From: Stenotrophomonas africana
Lineage (GTDB): Bacteria; Pseudomonadota; Gammaproteobacteria; Xanthomonadales; Xanthomonadaceae
Reading direction: 5' to 3'
DNA: 64,000 bases
Assembly: GCF_013004645.1 (NCBI RefSeq)
Contig: NZ_JABEME010000005.1
Location: forward strand, 186,001 to 250,000
The notes below the pieces were generated by a model that saw only the letters and a program-made list of their open reading frames with translations, made no database searches and had not been told where the DNA came from. The position numbers were made by a program, and so were the translations under genes. Shown here in pieces: positions 9,802 through 18,642 of this stretch; the stretch's first letter is position 1, and each line of letters opens with the position of its first letter.

Positions 9802-10614
9802 CTATCTACGCATCTCGAAGACTCGAGACTTTGTCATTTTTGCGTGGCATTCGATGATGTCGATGCGATCAAAGATGTCTTCTGAATCATATGGTTCGAG
9901 ATTGATCTCCCCGCATTTATCTGTTTTCGACTTGATCCAGCTCCGCTGGGAGTCACGTTCAGTCGCCTGCCGATACTTCGGCAAATTCTCCCAGATCAAG
10001 TTGAGGTTGGCGTCCTGAGTTCGATATTGCCTGAGTGCGTCCTCCAGCATCAGGTGCCGGCCATTGACGGCAAGTGTCGTGATGACGTGTAACGACCACG
10101 GCCCGTTGTAGTTCGAAACGTCTGCTGTGATTGAACCGCCATCAATCTCATGTGCTCTGAACTCGACGTTGTCGAAATGGACACTCCTGTCGCCAAATTT
10201 CCCCTTGGCATTATCCAGGACGCGCATCTTTTGGTACTGATTAAGCTTCATTACGTCCGCGACTGCGGCCGGTATTTCAATCCTGAGTTTTGCATTGCAA
10301 ATCAGGGCATTTCTGCCAGATCCGTCGCTCATCTTCTTGATAGAGATTGTTTCAATTTCCTCCAGTGCGATAGGAATTGAGTCCTGCTTGTCCGAGTACG
10401 CAGCGAAGGGTTTGTTGTCGAGCTTTGAGGGCGCATATATATAATCGCTGTAGGTGTAGCCGCTGGCTCTGTGTCGAATGTCTTTGATCGCGGCCATGAC
10501 TACATCATCGCGATTGCACTTGAATTCCTTCGGGGGACTGCCTGTCCCTGTGCACCCGGTGGAGAGGATTGAGCCTATGAGGCTGAACGATAGGAATAGT
10601 TCACGGATCTTCAT
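9802..10614 (-). CDS. Predicted lipoprotein of unknown function
   Basis: A 270-aa protein that I do not recognise. The N-terminus MKIRELFLSFSLIGSILSTGC is a lipoprotein signal with the lipobox LSTGC, so it should be lipid-anchored in the envelope. The rest is soluble, with several Cys (for example CNRDD, ICNAK, DKCGE, IECHAK). It ends in the basic tail KSRVFEMRR. Codon use is clearly more AT-rich than in neighbouring genes, which suggests recent acquisition. It is convergent with glmS and is followed upstream by over 1 kb without a good gene. Confidence 0.65.
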   Translation of the reverse strand: MKIRELFLSFSLIGSILSTGCTGTGSPPKEFKCNRDDVVMAAIKDIRHRASGYTYSDYIYAPSKLDNKPFAAYSDKQDSIPIALEEIETISIKKMSDGSGRNALICNAKLRIEIPAAVADVMKLNQYQKMRVLDNAKGKFGDRSVHFDNVEFRAHEIDGGSITADVSNYNGPWSLHVITTLAVNGRHLMLEDALRQYRTQDANLNLIWENLPKYRQATERDSQRSWIKSKTDKCGEINLEPYDSEDIFDRIDIIECHAKMTKSRVFEMRR

Positions 10615-11843
10615 GGTCTAAGTGTTGATCTTCTTCATACTTCATGCGGAATTACGGGCCATTCGCATCTGTTTCCGTGGACAGTGCTGAGCTCAAGGTG
10701 GCGCATCGTGCTGGAGTGCTTGTGCGGTTGGTCGCTTGTTGCAGTCTTTTCGAATGCCGAGTGCTGCACCTTGCGTCGTGTGGCGTGCTTTTGCCACATT
10801 CGGTGCAATTGAGGCACGACGCTGAGTAATGCTCCGGTGTTCAGGGGCTGGCTTAGCGTCGGGGCGAGTCAGTGACGTTGCGAGCGGCGACCAGTGGTCT
10901 TGGGGGCTGAAAGCGACAGAATGCGCGGCTCGTCGGTGCCATCCTCAGCGCAGCCGGGCAGCGAGGGATACAGGCGAAGCAATGGCTATGCCCAAGCATG
11001 AGGCCTGCCTCGCAGATCACGTGTGTGATCGAAAAATGAATTCTCGGGAAACGTGCTGTTATTTGATGCTCTGAGCTCTTCGCCTTGAGTTGCGAACGTT
11101 GGTGTTTGGTTGCCACGTCGATGACTTTAAGCCAGGGCAGGTTCTCGTCCCGGCGGGACGGTCGGGTTGAACTTGCTTGGCTGTATCTGCGCCCGGAAGC
11201 GGCCCTGGCAAGGCCCTGCTCCGCCGTACAGACAAGTAGTCTCGGATAGTCGAAGAAAAAAGAGCATGTCGAGCTGTTGACTGATCGCTGAGCTTTTCGG
11301 ACAGCTGAACTTGCTGCAGGAGTGGCACGCATTTCCCTGACTTTGCGGATTCGGGCGGTTGCCCGCGCTTCGGCGATGGTTGTGCGAACTTGAGTGGCTT
11401 GAATCGGACTCTTGCGACGCTGCATGCGAAAGGGGCCGGCGTGGCCCCTTTCGTTTGCGTCGGTAGCGGTGGCAAGTGGGACAGCGGCTGGTCGTTCTGT
11501 CCGCCGTCGGCAGCAGGCAATCAATCTTTAATGCGCAACTGCGCTTGTATTCAGCGGCGGTTTCAGCCGCGGTGCCATTCTCTGGATCGTCAGCTGGTTC
11601 CCACGACGAACTGTCCTATTGATGCCGGTAGTGACCGATGGTCGCAGTCGTAGAATCGAGTTGACCGAGGTCCGGGTTGAGCCGTTGAGCCTACCTCGTT
11701 CGCGTTGCAGCACATCGTCTGCCGATCCATTCCAAGCGGCCGCCGGGTGCGCCAGACGTGCGCTGAAAGGTCTGTTCCCGGGGAGGGGGCGTATCGGAAG
11801 AGCACACTTTTTTGACTTCAGTGACCTGCACCAGGAAACAAGA
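10615..11843. other. Gene-poor, lower-GC stretch
   Basis: About 1.2 kb between the lipoprotein and the CBS-domain gene. Open frames exist on both strands (for example 10853-11524 on the minus strand) but their products are rich in Arg, Ser and Ala with no domain pattern, and none has a ribosome site. No tRNA was found. One strong hairpin lies at 11427-11453. The base composition resembles that of the lipoprotein gene, so this may be a decayed insertion. Confidence 0.5.
11427..11453. terminator. Strong symmetrical hairpin, possible terminator
   Basis: Perfect 11-bp stem CGAAAGGGGCC / GGCCCCTTTCG with a 5-nt loop, followed by TTTG. It has A-rich and T-rich stem ends, so it could stop transcription in either direction. 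The transcript it would end is not evident: nothing upstream on the plus strand looks coding, so a small RNA ending here is conceivable. Confidence 0.45.
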
Positions 11844-12275
11844 ATGAACGTCCGCGAACTCCTGCAATCCAAGAAAGAAGCTGTCATCACCATCGACGCC
11901 GAAGACACCATCGGTGCCGCCGCCCACAAGATGAGCGCGAATAAGATCGCTGCGCTGGTGGTGATGAAGGACGATGCCCCGGTCGGCATCATTTCCGAGA
12001 AGGACATCGTGCGTACCCTGGCCGACGACGGCCCGCAGGCCGGCCGCCGGGTGATCTCCAGCCTGCCGTCCACCGGCCTGGAAGGCATTGCGCCGGAAGC
12101 GACCCTGAAGCAGGCCATGTCGTTGATGACGTACTCGCGGCGCCGTCATCTGATGGTCACCGAAGGCACCCGACTGGTTGGCATCCTCAGCCTGGGCGAC
12201 ATCGTGAAGAACCTGCTGGGCGAGCTGGAACTGGAAAAGGCCGTGCTGCAGGACATCTACATGGCCGCCCACTGA
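11844..12275 (+). CDS. CBS-domain protein
   Basis: A 143-aa protein made of two CBS motifs and nothing else. It starts MNVRELLQSKKEAVITIDAEDTIGAAAHKM; the second CBS half contains ATLKQAMSLMTYSRRRHLMVTE and the closing strand VGILSLGDIVKN. Stand-alone CBS pairs usually bind adenine nucleotides and act as sensors; the ligand here is unknown. The start was set at the ATG after CCAGGAAACA because the CBS fold begins there. A hairpin terminator follows the gene. Confidence 0.88.
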   Translation: MNVRELLQSKKEAVITIDAEDTIGAAAHKMSANKIAALVVMKDDAPVGIISEKDIVRTLADDGPQAGRRVISSLPSTGLEGIAPEATLKQAMSLMTYSRRRHLMVTEGTRLVGILSLGDIVKNLLGELELEKAVLQDIYMAAH

Positions 12276-12297
12276 GGGCTGGATCCCTGGATGCAGA

Positions 12298-12323
12298 GAA
12301 GCCGGGCATTGCCCGGCTTCTTC
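12298..12323 (+). terminator. Terminator after the CBS gene
   Basis: Perfect stem GAAGCCGGGC / GCCCGGCTTC with a 3-nt loop, followed by TTCG. It lies between convergent genes and may serve both. Confidence 0.6.
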
Positions 12324-12342
12324 GTTCACGGCTTCGGTGATA

Positions 12343-12771
12343 TCAGAAAGTGACCTTCACCGAATCGGCACTGTAGTTTGCCGGGCCGTGGTAGACCACC
12401 TCGATGTTGTTGCCATCCGGATCGAGCACGAAGGCGCCGTAGTAGCCCGGATGGTAGGGGCGTTCGCCCGGTGCACCGTTGTCGGTGCCGCCGGCGGCGA
12501 TGGCTTCAGTGTGGAAGGCATCGACGGTAGCGCTGTCACGCGCCTGGAACGCCAGGTGGTGGCGGCCGGTCAGCTGGCCGGCGGCGGCCTCGCTGCTGGC
12601 GCTGGAAATGAACAGCTCATCTGCCCAGAAGTAATCATCGCCTTCGCCGGCGATCGGGATGCCGATCGTATCGAACACCGCCTGGTAGAAGCGGCGGCTG
12701 GCCGCCAGGTCACGCACCACCAGCTGGATGTGGTCGATCAGGCGGCCACGGTGCAGTTCCATCGTTTCCAT
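12343..12771 (-). CDS. VOC-family (glyoxalase-fold) protein
   Basis: A 142-aa protein with the paired beta-alpha-beta-beta-beta modules of the vicinal oxygen chelate fold: HIQLVVRDLAASRRFYQAVF at the start and HLAFQARDSATVDAFHTEAIAAGG in the second half, ending FVLDPDGNNIEVVYHG. The metal ligands would be the H of HIQL, the H of RHHLAF and the E of NIEVV. The substrate is unknown; similar proteins include fosfomycin-resistance-like and dioxygenase-like members. It is downstream of gloA but separated by a long inverted repeat. Confidence 0.85.
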   Translation of the reverse strand: METMELHRGRLIDHIQLVVRDLAASRRFYQAVFDTIGIPIAGEGDDYFWADELFISSASSEAAAGQLTGRHHLAFQARDSATVDAFHTEAIAAGGTDNGAPGERPYHPGYYGAFVLDPDGNNIEVVYHGPANYSADSVKVTF

Positions 12772-12783
12772 ACGAACCTCGCA

Positions 12784-12860
12784 AAAAAGGGGACGGAGGG
12801 GATTAAGTCGCTTCCGGCCAATAGTGCCAGAAACGACTTAATCCCCTCCGTCCCCTTTTT
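12784..12860. repeat. Perfect 27-bp inverted repeat with 23-bp spacer
   Basis: Left arm 12784-12810 and right arm 12834-12860 are exact reverse complements, beginning AAAAAGGGGACGGAGGGG. The spacer contains a second, weaker inversion (CCGGC...GTGCC). The element begins 13 bp from the start of one VOC gene and ends at the stop of the next, so it forms the whole gap. The T-run at the end of one arm could also make it a terminator for gloA. It is not a GTAG-type repeat. Confidence 0.85.
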
Positions 12861-12861
12861 G

Positions 12862-13377
12862 TCAGTTGGAGATGATCTCGACCCAGTAGCCGTCCGGGTC
12901 CTTGATGAAGGCCAGGTTCTTCATGCGGCCGTCGGTCAGGCGCTTCTGGAAGGTCACGCCGAGGTCCTCGAAGCGCTGGCAGGCGGCCTCGATGTCCGGC
13001 ACCGACACGCAGATGTGGCCAAAGCCGCGCGGGTCGCTGTTGCCGTCGTGGTAGACCGCGCCGTCCTGGGTTTCGGTGCCATGGTTGTGGGTCAGTTCCA
13101 GCACGCCCGGCAGGCCGGCCATCCACACGCGGCGCTGGGCGTCGTCTTCCGGCACCACCGCGCCGGCCGGTACGTAGGCCAGGAAGTACAGGCTGAACTG
13201 GGCCTCGGGGAAGTCGCGCTTGTCGATCAGCTGGTAGCCGAGCACGCGGGTGTAGAAGTCCAGCGAGGCGGTGATGTCCTTCACCCGCAGCATGGTGTGG
13301 TTGAACACGAAGCCGGTGGTTTCGGCAGGGGCCTGGGCGGCGACGCCGGGGACATCGCGCAGGGCAGGAATGGTCAT
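12862..13377 (-). CDS. gloA: Lactoylglutathione lyase (glyoxalase I)
   Basis: Cytoplasmic enzyme converting the methylglyoxal-glutathione hemithioacetal to S-lactoylglutathione. The 171-aa length and motifs fit the longer, zinc-type class: FNHTMLRVKDITASLDFYTRVLGYQL, GVLELTHNHGTE, GFGHICVSVPD and DPDGYWVEIIS supply the four metal ligands His, Glu, His and Glu. The extended GVLELTHNHGTETQDGAVYHDGN segment is the long-class insertion. It is transcribed divergently from the PLP-enzyme gene at 13500. Confidence 0.93.
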   Translation of the reverse strand: MTIPALRDVPGVAAQAPAETTGFVFNHTMLRVKDITASLDFYTRVLGYQLIDKRDFPEAQFSLYFLAYVPAGAVVPEDDAQRRVWMAGLPGVLELTHNHGTETQDGAVYHDGNSDPRGFGHICVSVPDIEAACQRFEDLGVTFQKRLTDGRMKNLAFIKDPDGYWVEIISN

Positions 13378-13499
13378 GGGGGAGGTCCTTCAGACAGGGC
13401 CGTTGCTGGCCGGATGGGGTCATTCTACCGGCCGTCACCTGACGGCACCGCGACGTACAATGGCCGGATCGCACCGTTCCGTTCTGAGCATTGCCCGCC

Positions 13500-14612
13500 A
13501 TGTCGCAGCGTGAATGGGTGGCCGCCGCCATCCGCAAGATCGAAGCCGATTTCAACCGTTCCGCCGATACCCATCTGATCCCGCTGGCGCTGCCCGGGTT
13601 CGAGGGCATTGATGTGTACCTGAAGGATGAGTCGAGCCATCCCACCGGCAGCCTCAAGCACCGGCTGGCACGCTCGCTGTTCCTGTACGCGTTGACCAAC
13701 GGCTGGTTGCGCGAAGGACGGCCGGTGATCGAGGCGTCCAGTGGCTCGACCGCGGTGTCCGAAGCTTACTTCGCGCGCCTGCTCGGTCTGCCGTTCATTG
13801 CGGTGATCCCGGCCACGACCTCGCCGGAGAAGATTGCCGCCATCGAGTTCCACGGGGGCCGCTGCCACCTGGTCGAGCGCGCCTGCGAACTCAACGGTGA
13901 ATCGGAGAAGCTGGCCCGCGAAACCGGTGGTCACTTCATGGACCAGTTCACCTATGCCGAGCGCGCCACCGACTGGCGTGCCAACAACAACATTGCCGAG
14001 TCCATCTTCAAGCAGATGGCCGAGGAGCCGAGCCCGGTTCCGGAATGGATCGTGTGCAGCCCCGGCACCGGCGGTACCGCGGCCACGCTGGGCCGCTATG
14101 TCAGCTACCGCCGGCACGACACCCGCATCCTGTGCGCGGACCCGGAAGTGTCGGTGTTCTTCGACGGTTACCAGGCCGCCGTGGCCGGTGAGCAGGACTG
14201 GCGGGGCCTGACCTGCAGCGGCGGCTCGCGTGTGGAAGGCATCGGCCGCCCGCGGGTGGAGCCGAGCTTCATTCCGACCAGCGTGGATGCGATGGTGAAG
14301 GTACCCGACGCGCTGAGCCTGGCCGCCATGCGCCATGTCAGCCGCCAGCTCGGCCGTCGTGTCGGCGGATCCACCGGCACCAATTTCATCGGCGTGCTGC
14401 AGGCCGCGCAGTGGATGCGCGAGGCCGGCCACCAGGGCAGCATCGTCAGCATCCTGTGCGACAGCGGCGAGCGCTATGCGCAGAGCTACTACGACCCGGC
14501 GTGGTACGCGCGCCAGGGCATCGATGTCGACGGTGCCGACGCACAGCTGGCCGCAGCGGTGGCCGGGCAGGGGCTGCCGGAACTGCCGTGGTGCAGCCTG
14601 GAAGCGCTGTAG
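13500..14612 (+). CDS. PLP-dependent cysteine synthase-fold enzyme (Cds1-like cysteine desulfhydrase?)
   Basis: A 370-aa fold-type II PLP enzyme. The lysine is in [15 protein letters not shown] and the phosphate-binding Gly loop is [12 protein letters not shown], preceded by the substrate loop [15 protein letters not shown], which replaces the usual TSGNTG of cysteine synthases. This altered loop and the longer length fit the group annotated as L-cysteine desulfhydrase Cds1 rather than CysK. The ATG at 13500 is preferred to an upstream in-frame TTG at 13491. Activity is inferred from family only. Confidence 0.8.
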   Translation: MSQREWVAAAIRKIEADFNRSADTHLIPLALPGFEGIDVYLKDESSHPTGSLKHRLARSLFLYALTNGWLREGRPVIEASSGSTAVSEAYFARLLGLPFIAVIPATTSPEKIAAIEFHGGRCHLVERACELNGESEKLARETGGHFMDQFTYAERATDWRANNNIAESIFKQMAEEPSPVPEWIVCSPGTGGTAATLGRYVSYRRHDTRILCADPEVSVFFDGYQAAVAGEQDWRGLTCSGGSRVEGIGRPRVEPSFIPTSVDAMVKVPDALSLAAMRHVSRQLGRRVGGSTGTNFIGVLQAAQWMREAGHQGSIVSILCDSGERYAQSYYDPAWYARQGIDVDGADAQLAAAVAGQGLPELPWCSLEAL

Positions 14613-14646
14613 CTCGGCAACGCACGGCCGGATGTGCATCGGCGGG

Positions 14647-14733
14647 GTAGAGTCGACTGTCAGTCGACTGCTCTACGTCCGGGTCGCGAAAATCCCCCGC
14701 TGCGCGCGAAAGTCGACTGACAGTCGACTCTAC
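14647..14733. repeat. GTAG (SMAG) repeat dimer, inverted
   Basis: GTAG followed by the palindrome AGTCGACTGTCAGTCGACT, and about 40 bp later the same palindrome inverted and closed by CTAC. It lies between two convergent genes. Confidence 0.9.
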
Positions 14734-14750
14734 CCGGTCGGCGGGGCGGC

Positions 14751-15155
14751 TCAATATCCCGCTGCGGTGAACGCGTCCAGCACGGCATCGCGCAGCGCAT
14801 CGGGCAATGCCTCGATGTCCATCGCGCGATCATCCAGATGCAGGCTCGGGTCCAGGATGCTGGTGCGTCCCTGGGCCAGCGCCTGCAGCCACAGCAGCAC
14901 GCAGATCACGAACTCGCGCTCATGACCCAGCCGCAGCTGGCTGGCGCCGCGTTCGACCACTTCGAACGGATACCACTCCTGGGCATCGTTGAACGTGCCG
15001 CCCTGCTGTAGCACTGCCTGCAGCTGATGCAGGTGACGTGGGGCGTCGTCGCCGGCATCGCACAATGCGGCGATCCAGGTCAGTTCGGCCGGGCTGGCGG
15101 ACAATGCCAGTGACCGGGCCGGTGAGGCGGATGCAACTGCAGCCAGACCTTCCAT
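14751..15155 (-). CDS. Hypothetical protein
   Basis: A 134-aa acidic, soluble protein beginning MEGLAAVASASPARSLALS. It is Leu- and Ala-rich and largely helical in character (ELTWIAALCDAGDDAPRHLHQLQAVLQQGG, FVICVLLWLQALAQG). There is no signal peptide or known motif. An in-frame upstream extension to 15287 overlaps the divergent peptidase promoter region and looks non-coding. I do not recognise the family. Confidence 0.65.
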   Translation of the reverse strand: MEGLAAVASASPARSLALSASPAELTWIAALCDAGDDAPRHLHQLQAVLQQGGTFNDAQEWYPFEVVERGASQLRLGHEREFVICVLLWLQALAQGRTSILDPSLHLDDRAMDIEALPDALRDAVLDAFTAAGY

Positions 15156-15325
15156 GTAGGGCCTCGTTTGGTGCGTATCGCTGCGGACTCCCCCGCAGCC
15201 AGAGCTTCGGTGCGCGACCGTAAGGCCGACGTGAATGCCGGGCCGTGCCCCCTTGTCAGTCCCGCCTGCCAGCGCCATATCCTGCATGCTGCCCGCCTGC
15301 CGGGCCCGTACCCTGGAGATCTGCC

Positions 15326-17356
15326 GTGACCGTTGCCAACCCCCTGCTCGATTTTTCCGGCCTGCCGCGCTTCGAGGCCATCCGCCCCGAGCACGTGGCG
15401 CCGGCGCTGGACGTGCTGCTGGCCGAGGCCGAGGCCGCCGTCAGCACGGCCGAGCAGGTGCAGCCGGTGCGCTGGCAGACCTTCGTGGCCCCGCTTGACG
15501 ATGCCACCGAGCGCCTGTGGCGCGCCTGGGGGGTGGTCGGCCACCTGCAGGGCGTGGTCAACACCCCGGAACTGCGCGAGGCCTACAACAGCAACCTGCC
15601 GCGGGTGACCCGCTTTGCCAGCGCGCTGGGCCAGAACCTCGCGCTGTACCGTCAGTACCAGGCACTGGCTGCCAGCGCGGAGGCCGCGACGTTCGACGAC
15701 GCCCAGCGCAAGGTGCTGGACAACACCCTGCGCGATTTCCGCCTCGGTGGTGCCGAGCTGGCGCCAGAGGCGCAGCAGCGCTTTGCGGCGATCAAGGAGG
15801 AGCTGTCGGCGCTGTCGGCGAAGTTCTCGCAGAACGTGCTCGACGCTACCGACGCGTGGTCGCTGATCATCGAGGACGAAGCGCGACTGAAGGGCGTGCC
15901 GGAAGACGTGAAGGCCGCTGCACATGCCGCAGCAGAAAAGGACGGCAAGGCCGGCTGGAAACTGACCCTGCAGATGCCGTGCTACCTGCCGGTGCAGACC
16001 TGGGGCGAGGACCGCGACCTGCGCGAGATCCTGTACCGCGCCAGTGCACAGCGTGCGTCCGAATTCGGCGACGACGCGCTGGACAACAGCGGCAACATCG
16101 ACCGCATCCTGGCCCTGCGCGCGGAACTGGCGGCGCTGCTCGGCTTCGGTTCGTATGGCGATTATTCGGTGGCGACCAAGATGGCGCAGGACCCGGCCGA
16201 GGTGCTCGGTTTCCTGCGTGACCTGGCCTCGCGCGCCAAGCCGTTCGCCGCCAAGGATCGGGCCGAGCTGGAGCAGTTCGCACGCGAACAGCTCGGCATC
16301 GACAGCCTGCAGGCCTGGGACCTGGCGTTCGCCGCCGACCGCCTCAAGCAGGCGCGCTACAGCTATTCCGAGCAGGAAGTGAAGCAGTATTTCACCGAAC
16401 CGAAGGTGCTGGGCGGCCTGTTCTCGGTGATCGAGCAGCTGTACGGCCTGCGCGTGCAGGAGGACAGCGCGCCGGTATGGCACGAGGATGTGCGCTTCTT
16501 CCGTCTGGTCGATGCGCAGGGCGCGCTGGTCGGCCAGTTCTATCTGGATCTGTATGCGCGCGAGGGCAAGCGTGGTGGTGCGTGGATGGACGATTGCCGC
16601 AACCGCCGCGAGCGTGCAGACGGCAGCGTGCAGACCCCGCTGGTCTACCTGGTGTGCAACTTCGGCCGCGGTGCCAACGGCAAGCCGGCCACCTTCAGTC
16701 ACAACGAGGTGACCACCCTGTTCCATGAGATGGGCCACGGCCTGCACCAGCTGCTGACCCGCATCGGTGAGCTGGGCGTGGCTGGCATCAACGGCGTGGA
16801 GTGGGATGCGGTGGAGCTGCCCAGCCAGTTCATGGAGAACTTCTGCTGGGAATGGGACCACCTGCAGGGCATGACCGCGCACGTGGACAGTGGCGAGCCG
16901 CTGCCACGCGCGCTGTACGAGCGCATGCTGGCGGCACGCAACTTCCACAGCGGCATGGCGACCGTGCGCCAGCTGGAGTTCGGCCTGTTCGACATGCTGC
17001 TGCACAGCCAGTTCGAACCGGCGCAGGACAGCGTGCTGGCGCTGCTTGATCGGGTGCGCGCGGAGGTTGCGGTGAACCACCCGCCGGTCTGGAATCGCTT
17101 CCCGCACCAGTTCAGCCACATCTTCGCCGGCGGCTACGCGGCCGGTTACTACAGCTACAAGTGGGCTGAAGTGCTCAGTGCCGATGCATACGCCGCGTTC
17201 GAGGAAGCGCCGCAGGCACTGGCTGAAACCGGTGCACGCTTCCGCGATGAGATCCTGTCGCGCGGTGGCAGCCGTCCGGCCGCGGAAAACTTCAAGGCCT
17301 TCCGTGGGCGCGCACCGCAGATCGATGCGCTGCTGCGTCACTCGGGCATGGCGTAA
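15326..17356 (+). CDS. prlC: Oligopeptidase A, M3 family zinc peptidase
   Basis: A 676-aa cytoplasmic zinc endopeptidase that degrades short peptides, including released signal peptides. The zinc motif LFHEMGHGLHQLL supplies both His and the catalytic Glu, and the third ligand lies in the following WDAVELPSQFMENFCWE. The substrate-binding C-terminal part GGYAAGYYSYKWAEVLSADAYAAF is typical of M3A enzymes. The start is taken as GTG at 15326, with GGAG at 15314-15317; the open frame continues upstream but that part is not protein-like. The gene ends just before a tandem repeat array. Confidence 0.95.
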   Translation: MTVANPLLDFSGLPRFEAIRPEHVAPALDVLLAEAEAAVSTAEQVQPVRWQTFVAPLDDATERLWRAWGVVGHLQGVVNTPELREAYNSNLPRVTRFASALGQNLALYRQYQALAASAEAATFDDAQRKVLDNTLRDFRLGGAELAPEAQQRFAAIKEELSALSAKFSQNVLDATDAWSLIIEDEARLKGVPEDVKAAAHAAAEKDGKAGWKLTLQMPCYLPVQTWGEDRDLREILYRASAQRASEFGDDALDNSGNIDRILALRAELAALLGFGSYGDYSVATKMAQDPAEVLGFLRDLASRAKPFAAKDRAELEQFAREQLGIDSLQAWDLAFAADRLKQARYSYSEQEVKQYFTEPKVLGGLFSVIEQLYGLRVQEDSAPVWHEDVRFFRLVDAQGALVGQFYLDLYAREGKRGGAWMDDCRNRRERADGSVQTPLVYLVCNFGRGANGKPATFSHNEVTTLFHEMGHGLHQLLTRIGELGVAGINGVEWDAVELPSQFMENFCWEWDHLQGMTAHVDSGEPLPRALYERMLAARNFHSGMATVRQLEFGLFDMLLHSQFEPAQDSVLALLDRVRAEVAVNHPPVWNRFPHQFSHIFAGGYAAGYYSYKWAEVLSADAYAAFEEAPQALAETGARFRDEILSRGGSRPAAENFKAFRGRAPQIDALLRHSGMA

Positions 17357-17360
17357 ACCG

Positions 17361-17835
17361 TTTGGTGGGTGCCAACCTTGGTTGGCACTTTCTGGTAATG
17401 GTGCGGACCAAGGTCCGCACCCACCGAAGAGCGGTGATGGGGCCAACCCGGCATGACCGCTGTGGTGGGTGCCAACCTTGGTTGGCACCTTCTGGCAATG
17501 GTGCGGACCAAGGTCCGCACCCACCGAAGAGCGGTGATGGGGCCAACCCGGCATGACCGCTGTGGTGGGTGCCAACCTTGGTTGGCACCTTCTGGCAATG
17601 GTGCGGACCAAGGTCCGCACCAACCAAAGAGCGCTGATGGGGCCAACCCGGCATGACCGCTGTGGTGGGTGCCAACCTTGGTTGGCACCTTCTGGCAATG
17701 GTGCGGACCAAGGTCCGCACCAACCAAAGAGCGCTGATGGGGCCAACCCGGCATGATCGCTGTGGTGGGTGCCAACCTTGGTTGGCACTTTCTGGTAATG
17801 GTGCGGACCAAGGTCCGCACCCACCGAAGAGCGGT
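17361..17835. repeat. Tandem array of 100-bp units, 4.75 copies
   Basis: Units start at 17361, 17461, 17561, 17661 and 17761 with a strict 100-bp period and only a few base changes between copies. Each unit carries two palindromes of GTAG-repeat style, GGTGCCAACCTTGGTTGGCA and GGTGCGGACCAAGGTCCGCA, joined by short spacers. The array fills the gap between two convergent genes. It keeps frames open on both strands, but those frames are not genes. Confidence 0.95.
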
Positions 17836-17838
17836 GCG

Positions 17839-18642
17839 CTATTCGGCGTAGATCATCTTCCGGGTCATGCCGCCGTCCACGATGAAGTCCTGGCCGGTGG
17901 TGAAACTGGACAGCGATGACAGCAGATATACCGCCAGTGCACCGATATCTTCAGGGCGGCCGACCCGGCCGACCGGATGCTGGGCGTGGTCGGTGGCCGA
18001 GTAATCGGGCTCGTGGCGGCGCGAGGCTGCCTGCCACGCCGTGGTGCCGATCCAGCCGGGGCTGATGCTGTTCACCCGCACCGCCGGGCCGCTGCTGATC
18101 GCCAGCGCATGGGTGAAGGCCACCAGCCCACCCTTGGCCGCGGCATAGGCCTCGCTGTGCGCTTCGGATTGCCAGGCGCGGGTGGAGGCGATGTTGATGA
18201 TCGTGCCCCCGGCGCTGGCGGTCAGCGCTGGCAACGCGTGCTTGCTGCACAGGAACGCACCATGCAGCGACGACAGACGACGCTGCCACTCGTCCCAGTC
18301 CATGTCGTGCAGCCGTGTGCCGTGTGGCCCGGCGATGCCGGCATTGTTGACCAGCCCGTCGATGCGGCCGAAGCGACGCAGCGCCTCGGCGATGAACGCG
18401 CGCACGCTGGCTTCGTCGGTGATGTCCAGGGGCTGGAACGCCGCATCGTCATCGCGCTGCCATTCGTCCAGGCAGGCCTGCCCGGCTTCCGTATCCAGAT
18501 CGCCGATCAGCACGCGGCCACCGGCACCGAGCACGGCCTGGGCAATACCGCGACCGATGCCGTTGGCGCCGCCGGTGACCAACACCACTTTGCCCGACAT
18601 CGGTGCGGCCGGCCATGCGGCAATCGGCGGCACGCGGCTCAT
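17839..18642 (-). CDS. SDR-family NAD(P)-dependent oxidoreductase
   Basis: A 267-aa short-chain dehydrogenase. The cofactor motif is VLVTGGANGIGRGIAQ near residue 20, NNAGIAG follows, and the catalytic Ser is in NIASTRAW with the YxxxK of SEAYAAAKGG. The C-terminus ends GQDFIVDGGMTRKMIYAE. An acidic residue after the second strand (LIGDLDTE) favours NAD over NADP. The start overlaps the stop of the DUF1415 gene (ATGA). The substrate is unknown. Confidence 0.9.
   Translation of the reverse strand: MSRVPPIAAWPAAPMSGKVVLVTGGANGIGRGIAQAVLGAGGRVLIGDLDTEAGQACLDEWQRDDDAAFQPLDITDEASVRAFIAEALRRFGRIDGLVNNAGIAGPHGTRLHDMDWDEWQRRLSSLHGAFLCSKHALPALTASAGGTIINIASTRAWQSEAHSEAYAAAKGGLVAFTHALAISSGPAVRVNSISPGWIGTTAWQAASRRHEPDYSATDHAQHPVGRVGRPEDIGALAVYLLSSLSSFTTGQDFIVDGGMTRKMIYAE

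Noticed and set aside
10853..11524. 223-codon minus-strand frame in the gap before the CBS gene
   Set aside because: Product is Arg/Ser/Ala-rich without motif, no ribosome site, and it crosses the strong hairpin at 11427-11453.
15080..17824. 914-codon minus-strand frame across prlC and the tandem array
   Set aside because: It is antisense to a gene with an intact HEMGH zinc motif, and its N-terminal part is just the translated 100-bp repeats.
17361..17835. CRISPR array
   Set aside because: The 100-bp units are nearly identical throughout, with no variable spacers and no cas genes nearby.
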